Positions 1 to 13,000 of a stretch of 64,000 bases of DNA are shown here, piece after piece. Both the position numbers and the translations under genes were made by a program. The notes beneath the pieces are model-generated. The model did no database searches. It was given only the letters and a program-made list of their open reading frames with translations, and was not told the origin of the DNA. Source of the DNA: Paralvinella palmiformis (lineage: Eukaryota > Annelida > Polychaeta > Terebellida > Alvinellidae); assembly GCA_025642065.1 (NCBI GenBank), contig JAODUP010000951.1, forward strand, positions 62,001 to 126,000. The letters are read 5' to 3'. Each line of letters begins with the position of its first letter. Position 1 is the stretch's first letter.

Positions 1-7
1 AGTTCCC

Positions 8-929
8 ATGTTTTACGTCGTTCCCCAATATTCTGTTTATGGACTGCTGCTGCTAATCTTGTATACAACACCACTAAGCTATGCTATTCATAGTTACAAA
101 TTATACCATCATCTATATGCACATAACACTCAAGTATATATGTCTTTATCTACAGTAGGCACATATATTTCTCTCACACAGCTAGGTGATTGTCTCAGTG
201 ATATTACTGGCTGGATGACAAACAACAGACTTAGGCTCAATGCAGACAAAACAGATTTAATTATTATAGGTACATCCAGACAATGCAGCAAATCTACTCG
301 TTTTTTCCCTAGACCTCTCTTTTCATCATGCATCAGATCATCAGACAATGTGGTTAATCTTTGTGTTACATTTGATAGCGATATTAATTCCAGAAAACAT
401 AGTTCTCTGAAATGTCGCTGCTGCTTCTACCATATTCGATATCTTTGCCGTATTCGTCCCTATATTTCTCTATCAGTGGCGAAAATCATTGTTCAGCAGT
501 CATTACAAGTATACTTGATTACTGCAACTGCATTCTTTATGACATTGCATCTGATGATATTGCAAAACCTTAGCGTATTCAGAAATGCTTGGCTAGGGTT
601 GTCACACAGTCTCCTAAGTCTTCTCATTCTGTATCACTCCTGAAATCACTTAAGTGGTTCCCTGTTCAATCTAGGATCATTTCCAAACCTTGTACCATTG
701 TCTATGAAATTCTTTATTCCGGAGAATCTTCGTATCTACTTTCCGTGCTTTCTCTTGCATCTAAACCCAGAGTACACCGTTCATCAGCTTTCACGTCTTG
801 TCTGTTCCCTGGTTTAAACCTCATGCTTTTTCAGTTGCTGTCCCTACTCTTTGGAATTCACTGAATATGAACTTGCCTAACTCCTGTACTAGGTATGCCA
901 TTGAGATCGATTCTTTTCGAGGATATTTG

Positions 930-930
<1 letters not shown>
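8..930 (+). mobile_element. CR1-like LINE, reverse transcriptase 3' part, decayed
   Basis: Frames interrupted by indels read VPQYSVYGLLLLILYTTPLS (GVPQGSVLGPLLF region), then HHLYAHNTQVY at the YADD site, ITGWMTNNRLRLNADKT, SHSVSLLKSLKWFPVQ and FSVAVPTLWNSL. These are the usual RT thumb and C-terminal blocks of CR1-type elements. The catalytic aspartates of YADD are His and Asn. The 5' end lies outside the window; the 3' end runs into an (ATT)n tail. Confidence 0.85.
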
Positions 931-981
<51 letters not shown>

Positions 982-982
982 G
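928..982 (+). repeat. (ATT)n microsatellite tail of the LINE
   Basis: About 18 ATT units directly after the last LINE codons, as expected for the 3' microsatellite of CR1/L2-type elements. It separates the LINE from the relic Ig exon. Confidence 0.9.
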
Positions 983-1014
983 TAAACACCTCATTGTGTG
1001 TTAGATATAATAAT

Positions 1015-1100
1015 AAGATATTGTTCTCGATCGTTGAAGGAGGTCCGTTGCCAGTTTGGCAGTGGTATGTACCAGAATTAAATAGACTCAAGGGAGTAGC
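1015..1100 (-). pseudogene. Relic A-type Ig exon fragment
   Basis: The minus strand reads LSLFNSGTYHCQTGNG then PPSTIENN, closely matching array exon 15A ([24 protein letters not shown]). The upstream part of the domain is missing. The TVFG end and splice donor are lost, and a LINE 3' microsatellite lies directly beside it. It is a broken copy about 6 kb beyond the last kinase exon. Confidence 0.65.
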
Positions 1101-1109
1101 GGGTAGACA

Positions 1110-3710
1110 ATCTTTGTAGGCTATGCTACTCCCTCCATTTCCTTTGTAAATATTACTGTAGTGTTTATGTAAATATGTATGCACAAGGAAATGGAAATAA
1201 ATCTATCTAACTAACTCAAATTAAACAGAGTTAATCAGCATCGATTCAGTTTTTTCTCTGAACAGCTAAGATCAACCCGACTGAATAATGTTATGTTCCT
1301 TCATCTGAAGAACAATACGTTTGTTATTTCCCCAGTTATGCAGATTAACGCAACTAACGATAAGCTGAATGAGTAAATTTGTTATTTAATGTCAGAAGTC
1401 CATTTATCAACATTTAGAAACCTCGCAAGTATTCAGTTATATAAATGTGACATTTTGAACCAAAAATAAATCTCAGTGTATTTCCCTTCCAGTCAACATT
1501 CGCATTTTCACTCAAACGAAATAACTCCCGTATTGATTCCAATTAACGTTTGTAATACTTTTCGCATCAGGTTATTTGGAGATTACCTCCAGTGTCACTC
1601 ACCAAGTCTTTGAAGGCGTCGAGTCGTAGTGTAAATATTAAAGATTGCGGTTCCTCAAACACTGATTCGAGGAAGATGATTTGTTGGTTCTAACTTAATA
1701 CACCGGACAAGGTCTATTAAAGTGCAAACAATAAACTGATAAAGATAGACATTATACGTATCTCTTTTTCAAAAGTATGTATTTAATAACCTACAGAATC
1801 ATATAATATATTATCAAACTGAACTCAAACTCCATTTGATCAAATGGGAAAATAACATGCTTAACCCGTTTAAGAGACTTAGCAAATACACCATTACTGT
1901 ATTCGGTTAATCGGAAAATCTCCACCTGGATACAGAGGAGGTTTGAAACTGCCAAATACAGGATGAGTATGATAAATAGTCAGTCACTGAGAAACCGTTG
2001 AACGAATTATTAATGTGGATGTTAAATATAACTATCCTTATAACAGTAAATATGTTAATAATGAGAAAATCGAACGAGTTGCTGTACACAATCGATCATC
2101 TAATGAACTACCACATATAAAGCTTATATTTGTTTCAAGTTACACAGCTGCAATTGTGGTCAGGCATGTTTTGAGGACGAAATACATGCAGAAGTTAGCC
2201 CAACAGTCACCCATCAGATTGTTGAATTTGGTGCGATTTATGCAAGAAGTGTTATTGTTTTGGAATTGTGTACCAAATGAGCGAATAAACAGCCGGATGA
2301 TGTGAGATAATGTTTATCTTCTGCTTCACACGACCTATACATAACCTATGCATTATATAATATAAAGAAGGTTCATTGCATAATATATGGAAGGTTCATT
2401 GCAAAGGTGGCTCAGAAAAAGAGTCAGATCCTCTAGTCTGGAAGTATAGCGGTTGTGAAATAGTTTAGGCAAATCCTACACATTGATCATATCTCACCAA
2501 GCAATCTAAAGACTGATTAGTAAAATTTGAGGAATAATTTGTTGTCGCAGCTTAAGAGAGTACACTTAAAGGCTTCCATATATTATGTATACTGTGGGCA
2601 AGCTGATGCAAGAGACCGGCTTCTATGCGATATTGTGAAATGACTTTAGTTGAGTTCAAAAGATGATGGTACTCTCAAACTATTCGTGTTCTCCAAATAT
2701 TCCTTCATCACTAACTTCTACGTCAAAACTTCGACTTCGAAAGTAGAATAGCATGACGAATGGCAAATACCCACCGATAGCTGAAGTCTTTAAGCTACAT
2801 ATTCGTTTAGTCCATTACACCTTTCACAAGTAGAAGAAACATCGCAGCTCCTTTGTTTAAGATATGTAAAGACATAGGTGCGTGGCTTCTTAGTGACATT
2901 TGGGTGGAATACACCAATTTTAGGCGGCGTTAACTGGCAATTGAACATGTTAGACAAATAAACCCTACGTGTAGATGATACAAACTGTTGAAAATATAAA
3001 TTTGGATGATTTGTAGGTCTGTGATTCAAATGTATAGAAATACATTCATGTCCCTATGCATTGTATTCAGATGAGGATACACATTGTATTTATAGTTTTT
3101 GTTGCTGCTGGAAGAGCTGCACTTTCAGATAACACATAGCACCTTTATTACTCGATATATCAATACCCCAGTTTCCATGTGTATAGTCTATTTACCATTT
3201 TTAGGAATAAAAGTTATTTAATTTTGAATCTTTTTATGCAATAAGAACAAACAAATTATGATCATAATGTTTGCTCCAACAGTCATCACCAACAGTCAAT
3301 CACCAACAGTCATCTGTGAAATGACTTTCCTGCTAGCGGAAAATGTATAATTTTAAAAGATCTTCTTCATCTTTGTTGTTATTGATAATGGAAAGTATAT
3401 AAAGGAAATATGTTTTTGGAGTAGATTCAGGACTTAACTGATTCTAAAATTTAATAGTGTTATCGTGCTGATTATGAACACTTAGAGGAATTTATCAACA
3501 CTCCTTACATTCGTCTAACTGGCTCGAACTTCTGAAGTGGCTACCTGAAACTGTGTTTCACTCTAGTAATCTAAGCAAATATTCCTCCACCTTCTCTTCA
3601 GATAGATATATACATGAAGTGAACCAACTGCTTTCATGCACAGGATTGCCATACATAATTTATAGTCTCTATCGTTTCTTATCAGTAACTTACGAACAGG
3701 TATACTGACT
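1110..3710. other. No gene recognised
   Basis: AT-rich sequence with short ORFs only. A partial LINE-like tail (AATAAATCTATCTAACTAAC) ends near 1205. I found neither a kinase C-lobe exon nor Ig sequence here on the minus strand. Confidence 0.5.
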
Positions 3711-3945
3711 TCTTCCTTCAAATACGGCGGCCCGTGGTCTATTTGGTAGCGTGTCGGATCACATATCTCTACCACCTGAGTTCGAATCTCGGCGAGGGCA
3801 TATCTGAAATGTGTTTCATCTTTGACTTCGCTTCATTACCTTTGGAGGTTGCACAGCCCATTTAGTCTACCATGTGCACAAAGGTGGCCGTAAAACATCA
3901 ATCGTTATCATCATCATCATCATCATCATCGTCTTCCTTCAAATA
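3711..3945 (+). mobile_element. tRNA-derived SINE with target-site duplication
   Basis: The body is 3725-3931. The head is tRNA-like: A-box TGGTCTATTTGG and B-box GAGTTCGAATC. It continues into a tail region CCCATTTAGTCTACC and ends in (ATC)n. The 14-bp direct repeats tcttccttcaaata at 3711-3724 and 3932-3945 flank it exactly, so it is a full-length, fairly young insertion. Confidence 0.9.
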
Positions 3946-5331
3946 TTGCCGCATTAACATGCTGGCGTATATCAGCAATTTCTTTAATATTATCGAGGTA
4001 AACTTCAGGATAGCTTATAACGATTCGTTTCCAATAAAACATTTATTAGTGCTATGATGCTACGATGATAATTAACTCCTATGATATTTGTCAAATCGTA
4101 AATAGTTAATAGGTTGCTTTATATATGAATTTCTATATTACATACATATCTACCACACCACGGTCGTGTTTTGATGGTATGCATTAAAATACCAAGATCT
4201 GTGAATAATTAATGAGGCTTAGTGCATTCCCTTGTCACTACCCGCGCTGGCGTACAAACATGCCAGCTTGTTTTAAACATTGATAGTTCAAAACTTAGGA
4301 AACGTCTTAGAAGTGAATGCAACATCCAAAGAACAGAGCACGAATAAAGCTTTTTTAAATATTGGTTTCATGTTTAAGTGAATGCGAAGGAAACGAATAT
4401 TTTATAAACGCATATAATTAATAAATGACAGTATTTTATGTCACATTACCTATATATTTTAAGAATAATATACTTTTATACAACTATACAAATCCAAACC
4501 CACATGTATTGGTTAATTTATATTGACAAACTAGTGCACATTTAGACAAAATACACTGTATATAAGTTACCGTTATTATGCTGAATATTTCAGTTATAAG
4601 GAGATATTAAAATAGAATTTGTTCCCCTTATAAATGACAACAATAATGACAAATGTCATCTACGGTCCTAATAATTATTTTCTGGTAATAATGACATCCG
4701 TTGAAACCTTCTCAGCTTCGACGAATTGATTCAGTATTCGGAAATATACATCCAGTCAATAATGGTTGATCACAACTTCAAACCAGGTATTTTCAATAAC
4801 ATGTCGCGGAGATCGTTCATGGTTGGTCTATTAGATGGTGTTTGCATCCAACATAAAGCCATCACATCAAACCTGAAATGTAATGGAGAGTTGATTTCGA
4901 TATTTTGTCACTAAATGGATACGTTTAGTAAAATAATGTTGCTAACTGAACAAGATAATGCTAAGACAACGATTCACCTTTTCTGGCAAATCAGTGTTTT
5001 CAAATGGGTATCAGCAATACTCACATTTCCGTAGTACATTTTGTTGGCTTAGATAGTCTCTGACCACGTAGTATTTCTAGCTTTACTTCATCTTTATTGA
5101 ATTCGCCAAATGGGTCTTTCCCTAGAGTCAGACAAATATATTATGCTTTCCTGATTTATGTAATGCAGAATGATATTACAGAATAAACTAGTTATTTTGC
5201 ACTAAGACAATGAACACATAAAATGGCTAATCATCCAATTGTTTAAGTTAGGTACGGAAAGTAATATAATTAATGCGTACGTTTAGGTTCATGGGATCAT
5301 CACTATTATATACATATTCAAATTTAAAGCT

Positions 5332-5335
<4 letters not shown>
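3946..5335. other. No gene recognised
   Basis: AT-rich, without long open frames or recognisable motifs on either strand. Confidence 0.5.

Positions 5336-5389
<54 letters not shown>
5336..5389. repeat. (AT)n microsatellite
   Basis: About 27 AT units in an otherwise unique AT-rich stretch. Confidence 0.95.
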
Positions 5390-5390
<1 letters not shown>

Positions 5391-5769
5391 AGTATATTAT
5401 ACTTTATTTACATCTTGGTCGTTTCGCCAGCATATTCATAATTCAAATATTGTCTCTTCAAGTAGTTCAGAACTACGAAAGATAAGTGCTAGAAATGTTC
5501 TAGCTGTTTTATAGTTGTTTTCTGATTGCTCTTCGATTTCTTTTCAATATGATTTTCTGATTGTTTTCCCAGTTGGTTTTCCTAGTTGGTTTTCTGTTGT
5601 CAGTAGTGTTCTAGTTGTTTTCATACTGAACCATGGAATATTGCCCCTGTTACATTCACATGAGAATTACTTTCCAATATTTATTCATTTTCAAAATTAG
5701 GTCTGTGCATAATAAATAGACCAGTATCACAGACTTGGTAATATGTAAAAAATTGGATATTCTCGCCCA

Positions 5770-6835
5770 CACTGAGACTAACAGTGTCATTTCTGCAATA
5801 GACTCGTGAATAAAGGTAAATTTGGCTTTCATAGGAACATGATATCCAACAACTCTGACAATCCTAGTCAATTCTGGAACTGTATAAATAAGATTTTCCA
5901 TAGAAAGGCTTCTGTTTCTCTGCCCAGTCCAGATTCAACTAATTCACTATGCAACTCTTTTCTAGATATGTCAAGGATAAGATCACCCAAATTAATGATT
6001 CTTACCCAGGAAGTGTTTCCAGTTGTAATAGTGATTTTCCATTTGTACAGTGTTTAAACCTTCGTCAATTACAGAAGTTGCTAAACTGATTTTATCATCC
6101 CCTAATTAGTCCTGTAAACTTGATCCATAAAATTCTGCTAAACTTTGGTCTTCATATAATAATTGGTCTAATTGCAAAGATAATAAATGTATCACTAAGC
6201 TCTGGGGTGTTGTCTTCTCATTTTAAACATGTCCAAGAAAACCCTCTTCTTAAATAACCATATTTGCCAGGCAATGACCTAAACAGCGATAGACCAAGCC
6301 TATTTCTAATCTATCTTTCATATCTAAAGTATTAGAAGAAATCGTATACAGTCAGCAGCTTTTGACACTATATATTATGCTATTCTTCTATATCGCTTCT
6401 CTGATTCATGTGGCATATTGGGCACAATACTCACTTGGATCCACCCATTCTAAATAAATAGGTTTCAATCAATATAAATAAGAAACTGTTTTTCAAAGGC
6501 AATTCCTTTGTTTTGCCGTATTCTCTAGCACTATGCTTTCTTATTCACAGCCACAAATTAGACCATCATTTATATGCTAATGACACCCAAGTATACACAC
6601 CTTTATCTCCAGCAGACACGGAATGTTCCCTTAAACAATTAGGTGCCCGCTTAGTGATATCGCAGGCTGGATGACAAACAATAGATTCAGGCTCAATGCC
6701 AACAAAACATATTTCTGTATTATTGGTACATCCAGACAACGCGGTAAATCTACTCGTTTATTCTCTATACCTATCCTTCACCGTAGCATCACACCGTCAC
6801 ACAATGTACGTAATATTGGTGTTACATTGCAGAAT
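5770..6835 (+). mobile_element. CR1-like LINE fragment lacking its 3' end
   Basis: Broken frames read NPSQFWNCINKIFHRKAS, then an SHFKHVQENPLL-type RT start, then CYANDTQVYTPLS (YADD with first Asp changed), IAGWMTNNRFRLNANKT and NVRNIGVT. Same family as the copy at the left edge. It stops inside RT with no tail, so its 3' part was deleted after insertion. It lies next to the last kinase exon of the receptor gene and may have helped destroy its 3' end. Confidence 0.8.
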
Positions 6836-6875
6836 TGTGTGTATTTTGAACGAACGAAATCCCTATAGGAAAAGT
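6830..6875 (-). other. Possible remnant of the next kinase exon
   Basis: After an ATTGTAG acceptor-like sequence the minus strand can read SQDTFPIGIS, which resembles the GxxPFPGxS stretch that follows WEVLSEG in RTKs. The frame is one base off from the preceding phase-1 donor, and LINE sequence starts at about 6830. It may be a broken exon or coincidence. Confidence 0.25.
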
Positions 6876-7063
6876 ATCTTGGCTCCTACAATTATTATGA
6901 TATTATTATTTTTTTTAATTTTCCTTTCTTTCAGAATTGTTAAATGTATCATTCTCACAAAAATAGACCGAGTGCCAACAGTCTACGTCAACAACTTATC
7001 TTGTCTTGTTTTATATACTACACGACAAGTGCAAGGTTTATATAAGGACATTATTTCAACTAC

Positions 7064-7172
7064 CTTCACTAAGAACTTCCCACATTAATACACCAAATGA
7101 CCAAACATCGGACTCAGGTATGTGGTTGAGTAGTATGGCTTCTGGTGATAACCATGGGATTGGTCTTGGTAT
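7064..7172 (-). CDS. Kinase-like exon 5: APE motif and alpha-F
   Basis: 109 bp, phase 0 to 1, TATTCTAG acceptor and GTAGTT donor. Encodes [16 protein letters not shown] then [17 protein letters not shown], near-perfect counterparts of the KWMAPEA and [13 protein letters not shown] blocks. The structural C-lobe core is thus conserved while catalysis is lost. It is the last exon I can place with confidence. Confidence 0.85.
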
Positions 7173-7306
7173 CTAGAATAATAAAATATATACGACTAGT
7201 AACATGGGACCACACTTGTGTCTTTTACATGAACACTGGTGTGTGCACGCACTCGAGTCCGAGCATGAGTAAACACACACACACACACACACACACAAAC
7301 GCACAT

Positions 7307-7351
<45 letters not shown>

Positions 7352-7432
7352 CACACACAGTATAGCTGATATATATATATATATATATATCCAATTCAGT
7401 TAACTGCTACACTACCATGTTATTTCATGCAA

Positions 7433-7467
<35 letters not shown>

Positions 7468-10008
7468 TGCGCGCGCGCGTGTGTGTGTGTGTATGTGCGT
7501 GCGTGTTTGCGCGCGTGTGAACGAGCGTTCTATTACTTTATTCGCTTCTTCCCATTGTTCTCGGCGCCGGACTATGCCAGAGCTAGCAAAACCTGAGAGT
7601 TTACAATTCTTGTCACCAGAGAGCAGCACATTTGAGGCACACAGACAGTAAAATAAACACGGGTTCTGGAGAGAAAAAAAAACCCTCAAGAATGAAAGTT
7701 TGTTTTATGAACTAAAACAGAATGTCAATCAAAGCAAAAATTAAGTTTCCGTTTTGTACCTGAAGACCGTAAACTGCTTCAACACCTTGAAATATCTGGC
7801 TGATAAACTGGATAGCATCAGAAGAAGGTGACCGCATCAAATCAGAAGAATATTCATTTGCCTTGACTCCGAGATATTGTTTAAGGTTTCCCAGTGGGGC
7901 AAATTCCATTACAAGTGACTCGTTTCCTGATGAAAACAAGAACATTACATTTCATTTTCCTTTCAATAATTTTATTTATCAAGGTTTGCATTGACTAACA
8001 TACACTGCTTAGTTGGCTTTTGTTTATATTTAATTGCAATACACAGGCAAACGGATAATTGTTTATTTTGCGATTTTGTATTACGTGTCGTTACATTTCT
8101 GTTCATGAATAGTCATATTCATGGATGGATATACTCATGAAAACGACATTAAAAAGCTTATGCATTGATGTTCTGTTGTTTTACCTGGCGCCGTTCCTAG
8201 ACAATTAATTATGTAATGATTTCTTTCTAATTTAACCAAACTTTGGGCTTGTCTAATAAGATACCGGATATATCCTTCATTTAGTCCTTGAACAAAGAAA
8301 GCAATATTCAGTCTAAGGTTTTTGTTGGGTGTCGCAATTCATATGATTGTAATGTTTACTGGTAAACGTGCAATCGTTTGCAATACCTTTATCTATTTTG
8401 ACGATAACGTCCTTTCGTGGTTCTGTTTCCAAAACTCTCCCTTTCCAAACCTGATAAACATTGCCATCACTGATAAGTGATATTAAAATGATTTGTTTTG
8501 GCAAGAGACGATTAAAGTTTGATTGCAAAATATCCGCGTCGGGTAGTCTGGGTAACATCTAAACAACGAAACAAAAATAACACGATTAATCGTTTATTAA
8601 AAGTATGTTTTATTTGATTGATATACTCACTTAATATCATATAATCGTGATACTCAATAATATAACTTTGAGCTGCAGTAAAAGTAGGTCGATTGTTTGT
8701 GATCCTCCATCAATAAATATCTAAATTAACTAGTTATTTAATTAATTATATGTAAGTGTATTTAAAGGTGTTATGTCAAATAGAGTGTAATAATTAATAC
8801 CAAAATGTGTAATTTAAACATCATTCCTTCGTATTGCCTGGATGATGCATTTGCATATCTTATGTGCAACTCACATTCAGATTAGCTTTCTTATCAACGT
8901 CTGTGTTCTCGCTTCTAATTATATCCATATTGCACTCGCCAATTAATGGCACATGACTGTTTGGATTTGTATCCACATTGTTTCTACCTAAGCGTTTCCT
9001 ATTGCTTTGCTTCTTGAGACATTCTAAAGTAAATACGAGATATACCGTAGTAAATCTAAATGTAGTGAAAATATTTATAGGTGTCAAACATTATGGGGTA
9101 ACAATTTCTCACTCAAGCTTGACAATGACACTTGTTTAACAGAAATATATATTATTATTATTTGCACCCGAATTGTACGAAGTGAACTATTTATATGGTG
9201 TCTCATTAGAATGATTGACTCAAAACTCAATTCCTATTCATTTCGAGTTATATCTTACGTATTTGTCTGCATTCTACTGCCATCAAGTCAAAGATAATAA
9301 TAAAAATAATTGCAGCAATAAATGCTGCCACCAAAGCTGTGGCGATAATCTCGTAAGGACCTGCCAAAGGAATTATAGATTTATTTCGTTATGTGTATTA
9401 CATTACTAAGATTACAAGCATTTTACTCTTAGTAATTTCAAAGGGTATTAATATTTGTTGTTGTTATCGGCTTGTATTACGGAGATAGGAAAATGAAAAC
9501 ACTTACATCCACACCTACTCACTGTCACTACGTACTGCTCTGGAGTCAGTAAGATGTCACCTTGATAGATCCAGAATGAGAAGGACCAGGCGCTAGCATT
9601 TGGCTGTATCAAATTCACATCCTTCTTAAAGTCATGTACTTCCTTCGCTATGGCACGCTTTCTTCTTTGGTGAGGAACCACAATATTTTCTGTAGTGCAA
9701 GTCGTTGTTCCGTAAACACAGTTTTGAGACTTTATATGTGTTATTGGTCCACTGATGAGGAAGTGAATCCGTGCTTTGTATCCAATAATCTTAACGGCAG
9801 GGTTCTTGTGAAACTTGCTTACGACTAAATTGCAATAAATATGTAATATATATATATATATATATATAATACTGTTTATCTCGTGAATAGATTTGAATCA
9901 TGTCATTTAAGGAATTTATGTTGTCCTTTCGTGATTTCATATGATTTTAGTTTATTTAGAATATACTTTTCATCATAATTTAATTGAAAATTAATTAATT
10001 AAATAAAA

Positions 10009-10056
<48 letters not shown>

Positions 10057-13000
10057 ATATAATATATAATCATGGTACTAGGTTGGAAACGGGAATACTG
10101 CGTGGTGTTTAAACATCTATGTTTATACCTAATTAACTAACCACCGACTCGCATTATATGAAGAGTTCTTAAATCTGCAATGGTACAAACCTGGCACAAA
10201 AACCCTAAATACACCAGTAGTAGTCCGGACGCCATTTGAATTAACCCCAACTACCTCCAGGTAATATTCTGTTTCAGGTTCTATGCCATCAGTAATGTCG
10301 TAATTCATATCCGATTTACCATCATGTCCTTTAAACTGAATATCGGTCTCCTCTCTAGCTACTCCCGTAGCTGGATTAGTAAATCTAATTGTATATGTTT
10401 GATTGAATTCCGATATCAAATGTACTCGAATTCTGAAAGGTGAGATGTCAGTTATGTCATAATCAAAAGTTCTTTGATTGTCAGTCTCGTTAACGACTTG
10501 CTTCTCAATCAACTGAAACATGATGTCTTCTCCTTTCCATCCACCATAGCTATTTCTTGCCCATAAATAGTAGTTTCCGAAGTGATTGGCAGTAATTATA
10601 TCTATAGAGAGAACAGCGATATTCGCAAATACTGTAAGCTTAACATTCTCTGGCTGTACTCTCTTAGCATCCACAAATTCGCCATAAGAGAATTTCCAGT
10701 GCCACTGATCGGCTGTAGGCAGTGGTCTACCTGTGACCCAAACCTTGAATTGTCCAACAGCTCCAACATTGCTTCGGTAAACTTTGGTAGCAGGCTGGAG
10801 TTTTAGCCATCTTGCTGGACCTGCATATGTTATACAATAGATATACAAATAATGAAAGTAACAACCTGGTGGACAACGCATGTTGTTATTATATTTTCAA
10901 TATATTTGAAATTCGTACAGATAATATAGCATTTAAATGCCATCGAAGTTTGTCTGTCTCATTTGCAGCAGTTATTGCCCATAAATAGCTACAGCTTTTT
11001 TTAAAAGTTAGCGCTAATATTATAATAATATTTTTAAGTATAGAGAAAATCAGATAAATTAGTCTAAAAACCTGACATTGAATTAATACCGAAACTGAAT
11101 TTATAAATATATACTTCTTTCCTATCAGCACTGGATTGATTTCCCAATAAAAAGCTCTTTTTTAATATTAAATATAGTCGTGAATAAAAGCATGAAGTAA
11201 ATGTTGAATGCATGTTTATTCAATTACTTTTAAAGTAGACAAAACCTAAAGTACTGAACTTGTATTGCTTTAATAGATATTGATAACAAAATAAATTATA
11301 ACCTTTGTCTCTAATCCAGCATACCCATTCAATGCCCATGGAAAGTGTATATAATAACATATCATACTCTTTATAACAGAAACTAACCAAATACGGTGAT
11401 GTTTGTCTCGATAGTGGAAGGCGATCCATTATCAGCCGTGCATTGATATGTTCCAGAATGAAATACACTCAACCTAGATAGTGTCAATGAGCAGTGGGTC
11501 CGGTTTCTTTGACTACAGCCAAGATCGGATGGATCTGATGCTGTTATATTAATCCATTTGAAGGATAAGGGATTTGTCTTACTCTCCACAATACATATGA
11601 GGGTCACCACTGAATCTTCTACCAGCTGCCCGCCAGGTGATAGTATAATGCTGAGCTTAGAAGAATCTAAAACCACTTAATATAAATAAGACACATGCAT
11701 TCAACCAACAAAATATTTAAACTTTTCAAAATGAGGAAGGAAGGTATAAGGAAAATATTAAAATAATAAGATACGACAGTAACATACCTCTACACTTAAT
11801 TAAAAGAAATCAGAATAACTGAATTAGTTCAGCCATACCGTTACTACTCAAATTGAATTCCAAATTTCCTTCTTTCCAGCCACCATATTTATTACTTGTC
11901 CACACAAAATAACTTCCATAGTGATTCTTAGTAACATAGCTAATGTTCAAAATGGCCATGCTCCCAGAAACTGATAGATATACATATTTTGGATTTGTCA
12001 CCATTGCACCACTTGTACCACTTGGCCTAAATTTCCAGTGCCACTGATCTAGTCTTGGTAACGGACGACCTATGATCCAAAGCTGAAAGTATGTGTAATT
12101 ACTAATGCTGACATAACGAACGCATTCAGCTGGTTCTAGCTTCAACAACCTCGCTGGTCCTATTGATGAAATAAAAGAAAACATGTTTAGAACATAAATA
12201 AAACAGATAATAATATAAAAGAGGTTCTCTTTAAATCTTAACAAAGAATAAAGTATCGTTCAACTATTAGTGAAAGACACTAACCAAATACGGTAATGTT
12301 TCTCTTAATATTAGCTGGGGCTCCAACTGCACCATTGTTAGCCAGACATTCGTAAGTTCCAGTAATGAAATATACTCAGATTAGACAGTATTAATGAGCA
12401 GTGAGTCTGATTTTTCTTTGTACAGCCAAGATCTACTTCATCTAAAATTGTAATGTTCATCCACCGGAAGAGAAATGGGTGTGGTTCTCCTTCCGCAATA
12501 CATGTTAGCGTTAACGTGGAACCTTCCACGACCACACCTTCAGGCAACTGCTTAACAGACAGTTTCGGAGCATCTTAATCAAAAGAAAAGATAAATATAT
12601 CTTTCTATCTATTTCAACCCTGTTTGTAGGCTAGCAAATTAATTTTGAACCAGTGGCTTATATCAAGAGTAAGCTGAAATCCTTTAAGTTTTAGATAACA
12701 TAATGAAAACAGTTGAATAAATTAAATATTTTACAACTAAAATGTTATGATTATTACTTGGTGAAGCCAAACTGAATCCCAAATCATCTTTTTTCCAGCC
12801 TCCATACGCATTATCTGTCCACACATAATAAGTGCCGTAATGATTCCGGGTAACGTTTGCTATTTTCAGAATGGCCAGCCCATCATTTATCACCATATGT
12901 ACATTCGGTGGATGTGACAACACAGAATGAGATATGTTACTAGGTGAAAACGTCCAATGCCACTCATCTAGTCTAGGAAAGGGTCGAGCTTTGATCGAAA

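Noticed and set aside
2150..2230. Kinase C-lobe motif (minus strand reads MGDCW)
   Set aside because: Only the CW pair matches; no DP or RP follows and no splice sites fit.
3725..3800. A functional tRNA gene
   Set aside because: A and B boxes exist but acceptor-stem pairing is absent and the sequence continues into a SINE tail with target-site duplications.
5656..5901. Minus-strand 81-codon frame
   Set aside because: Antisense to the LINE coding region starting near 5770.
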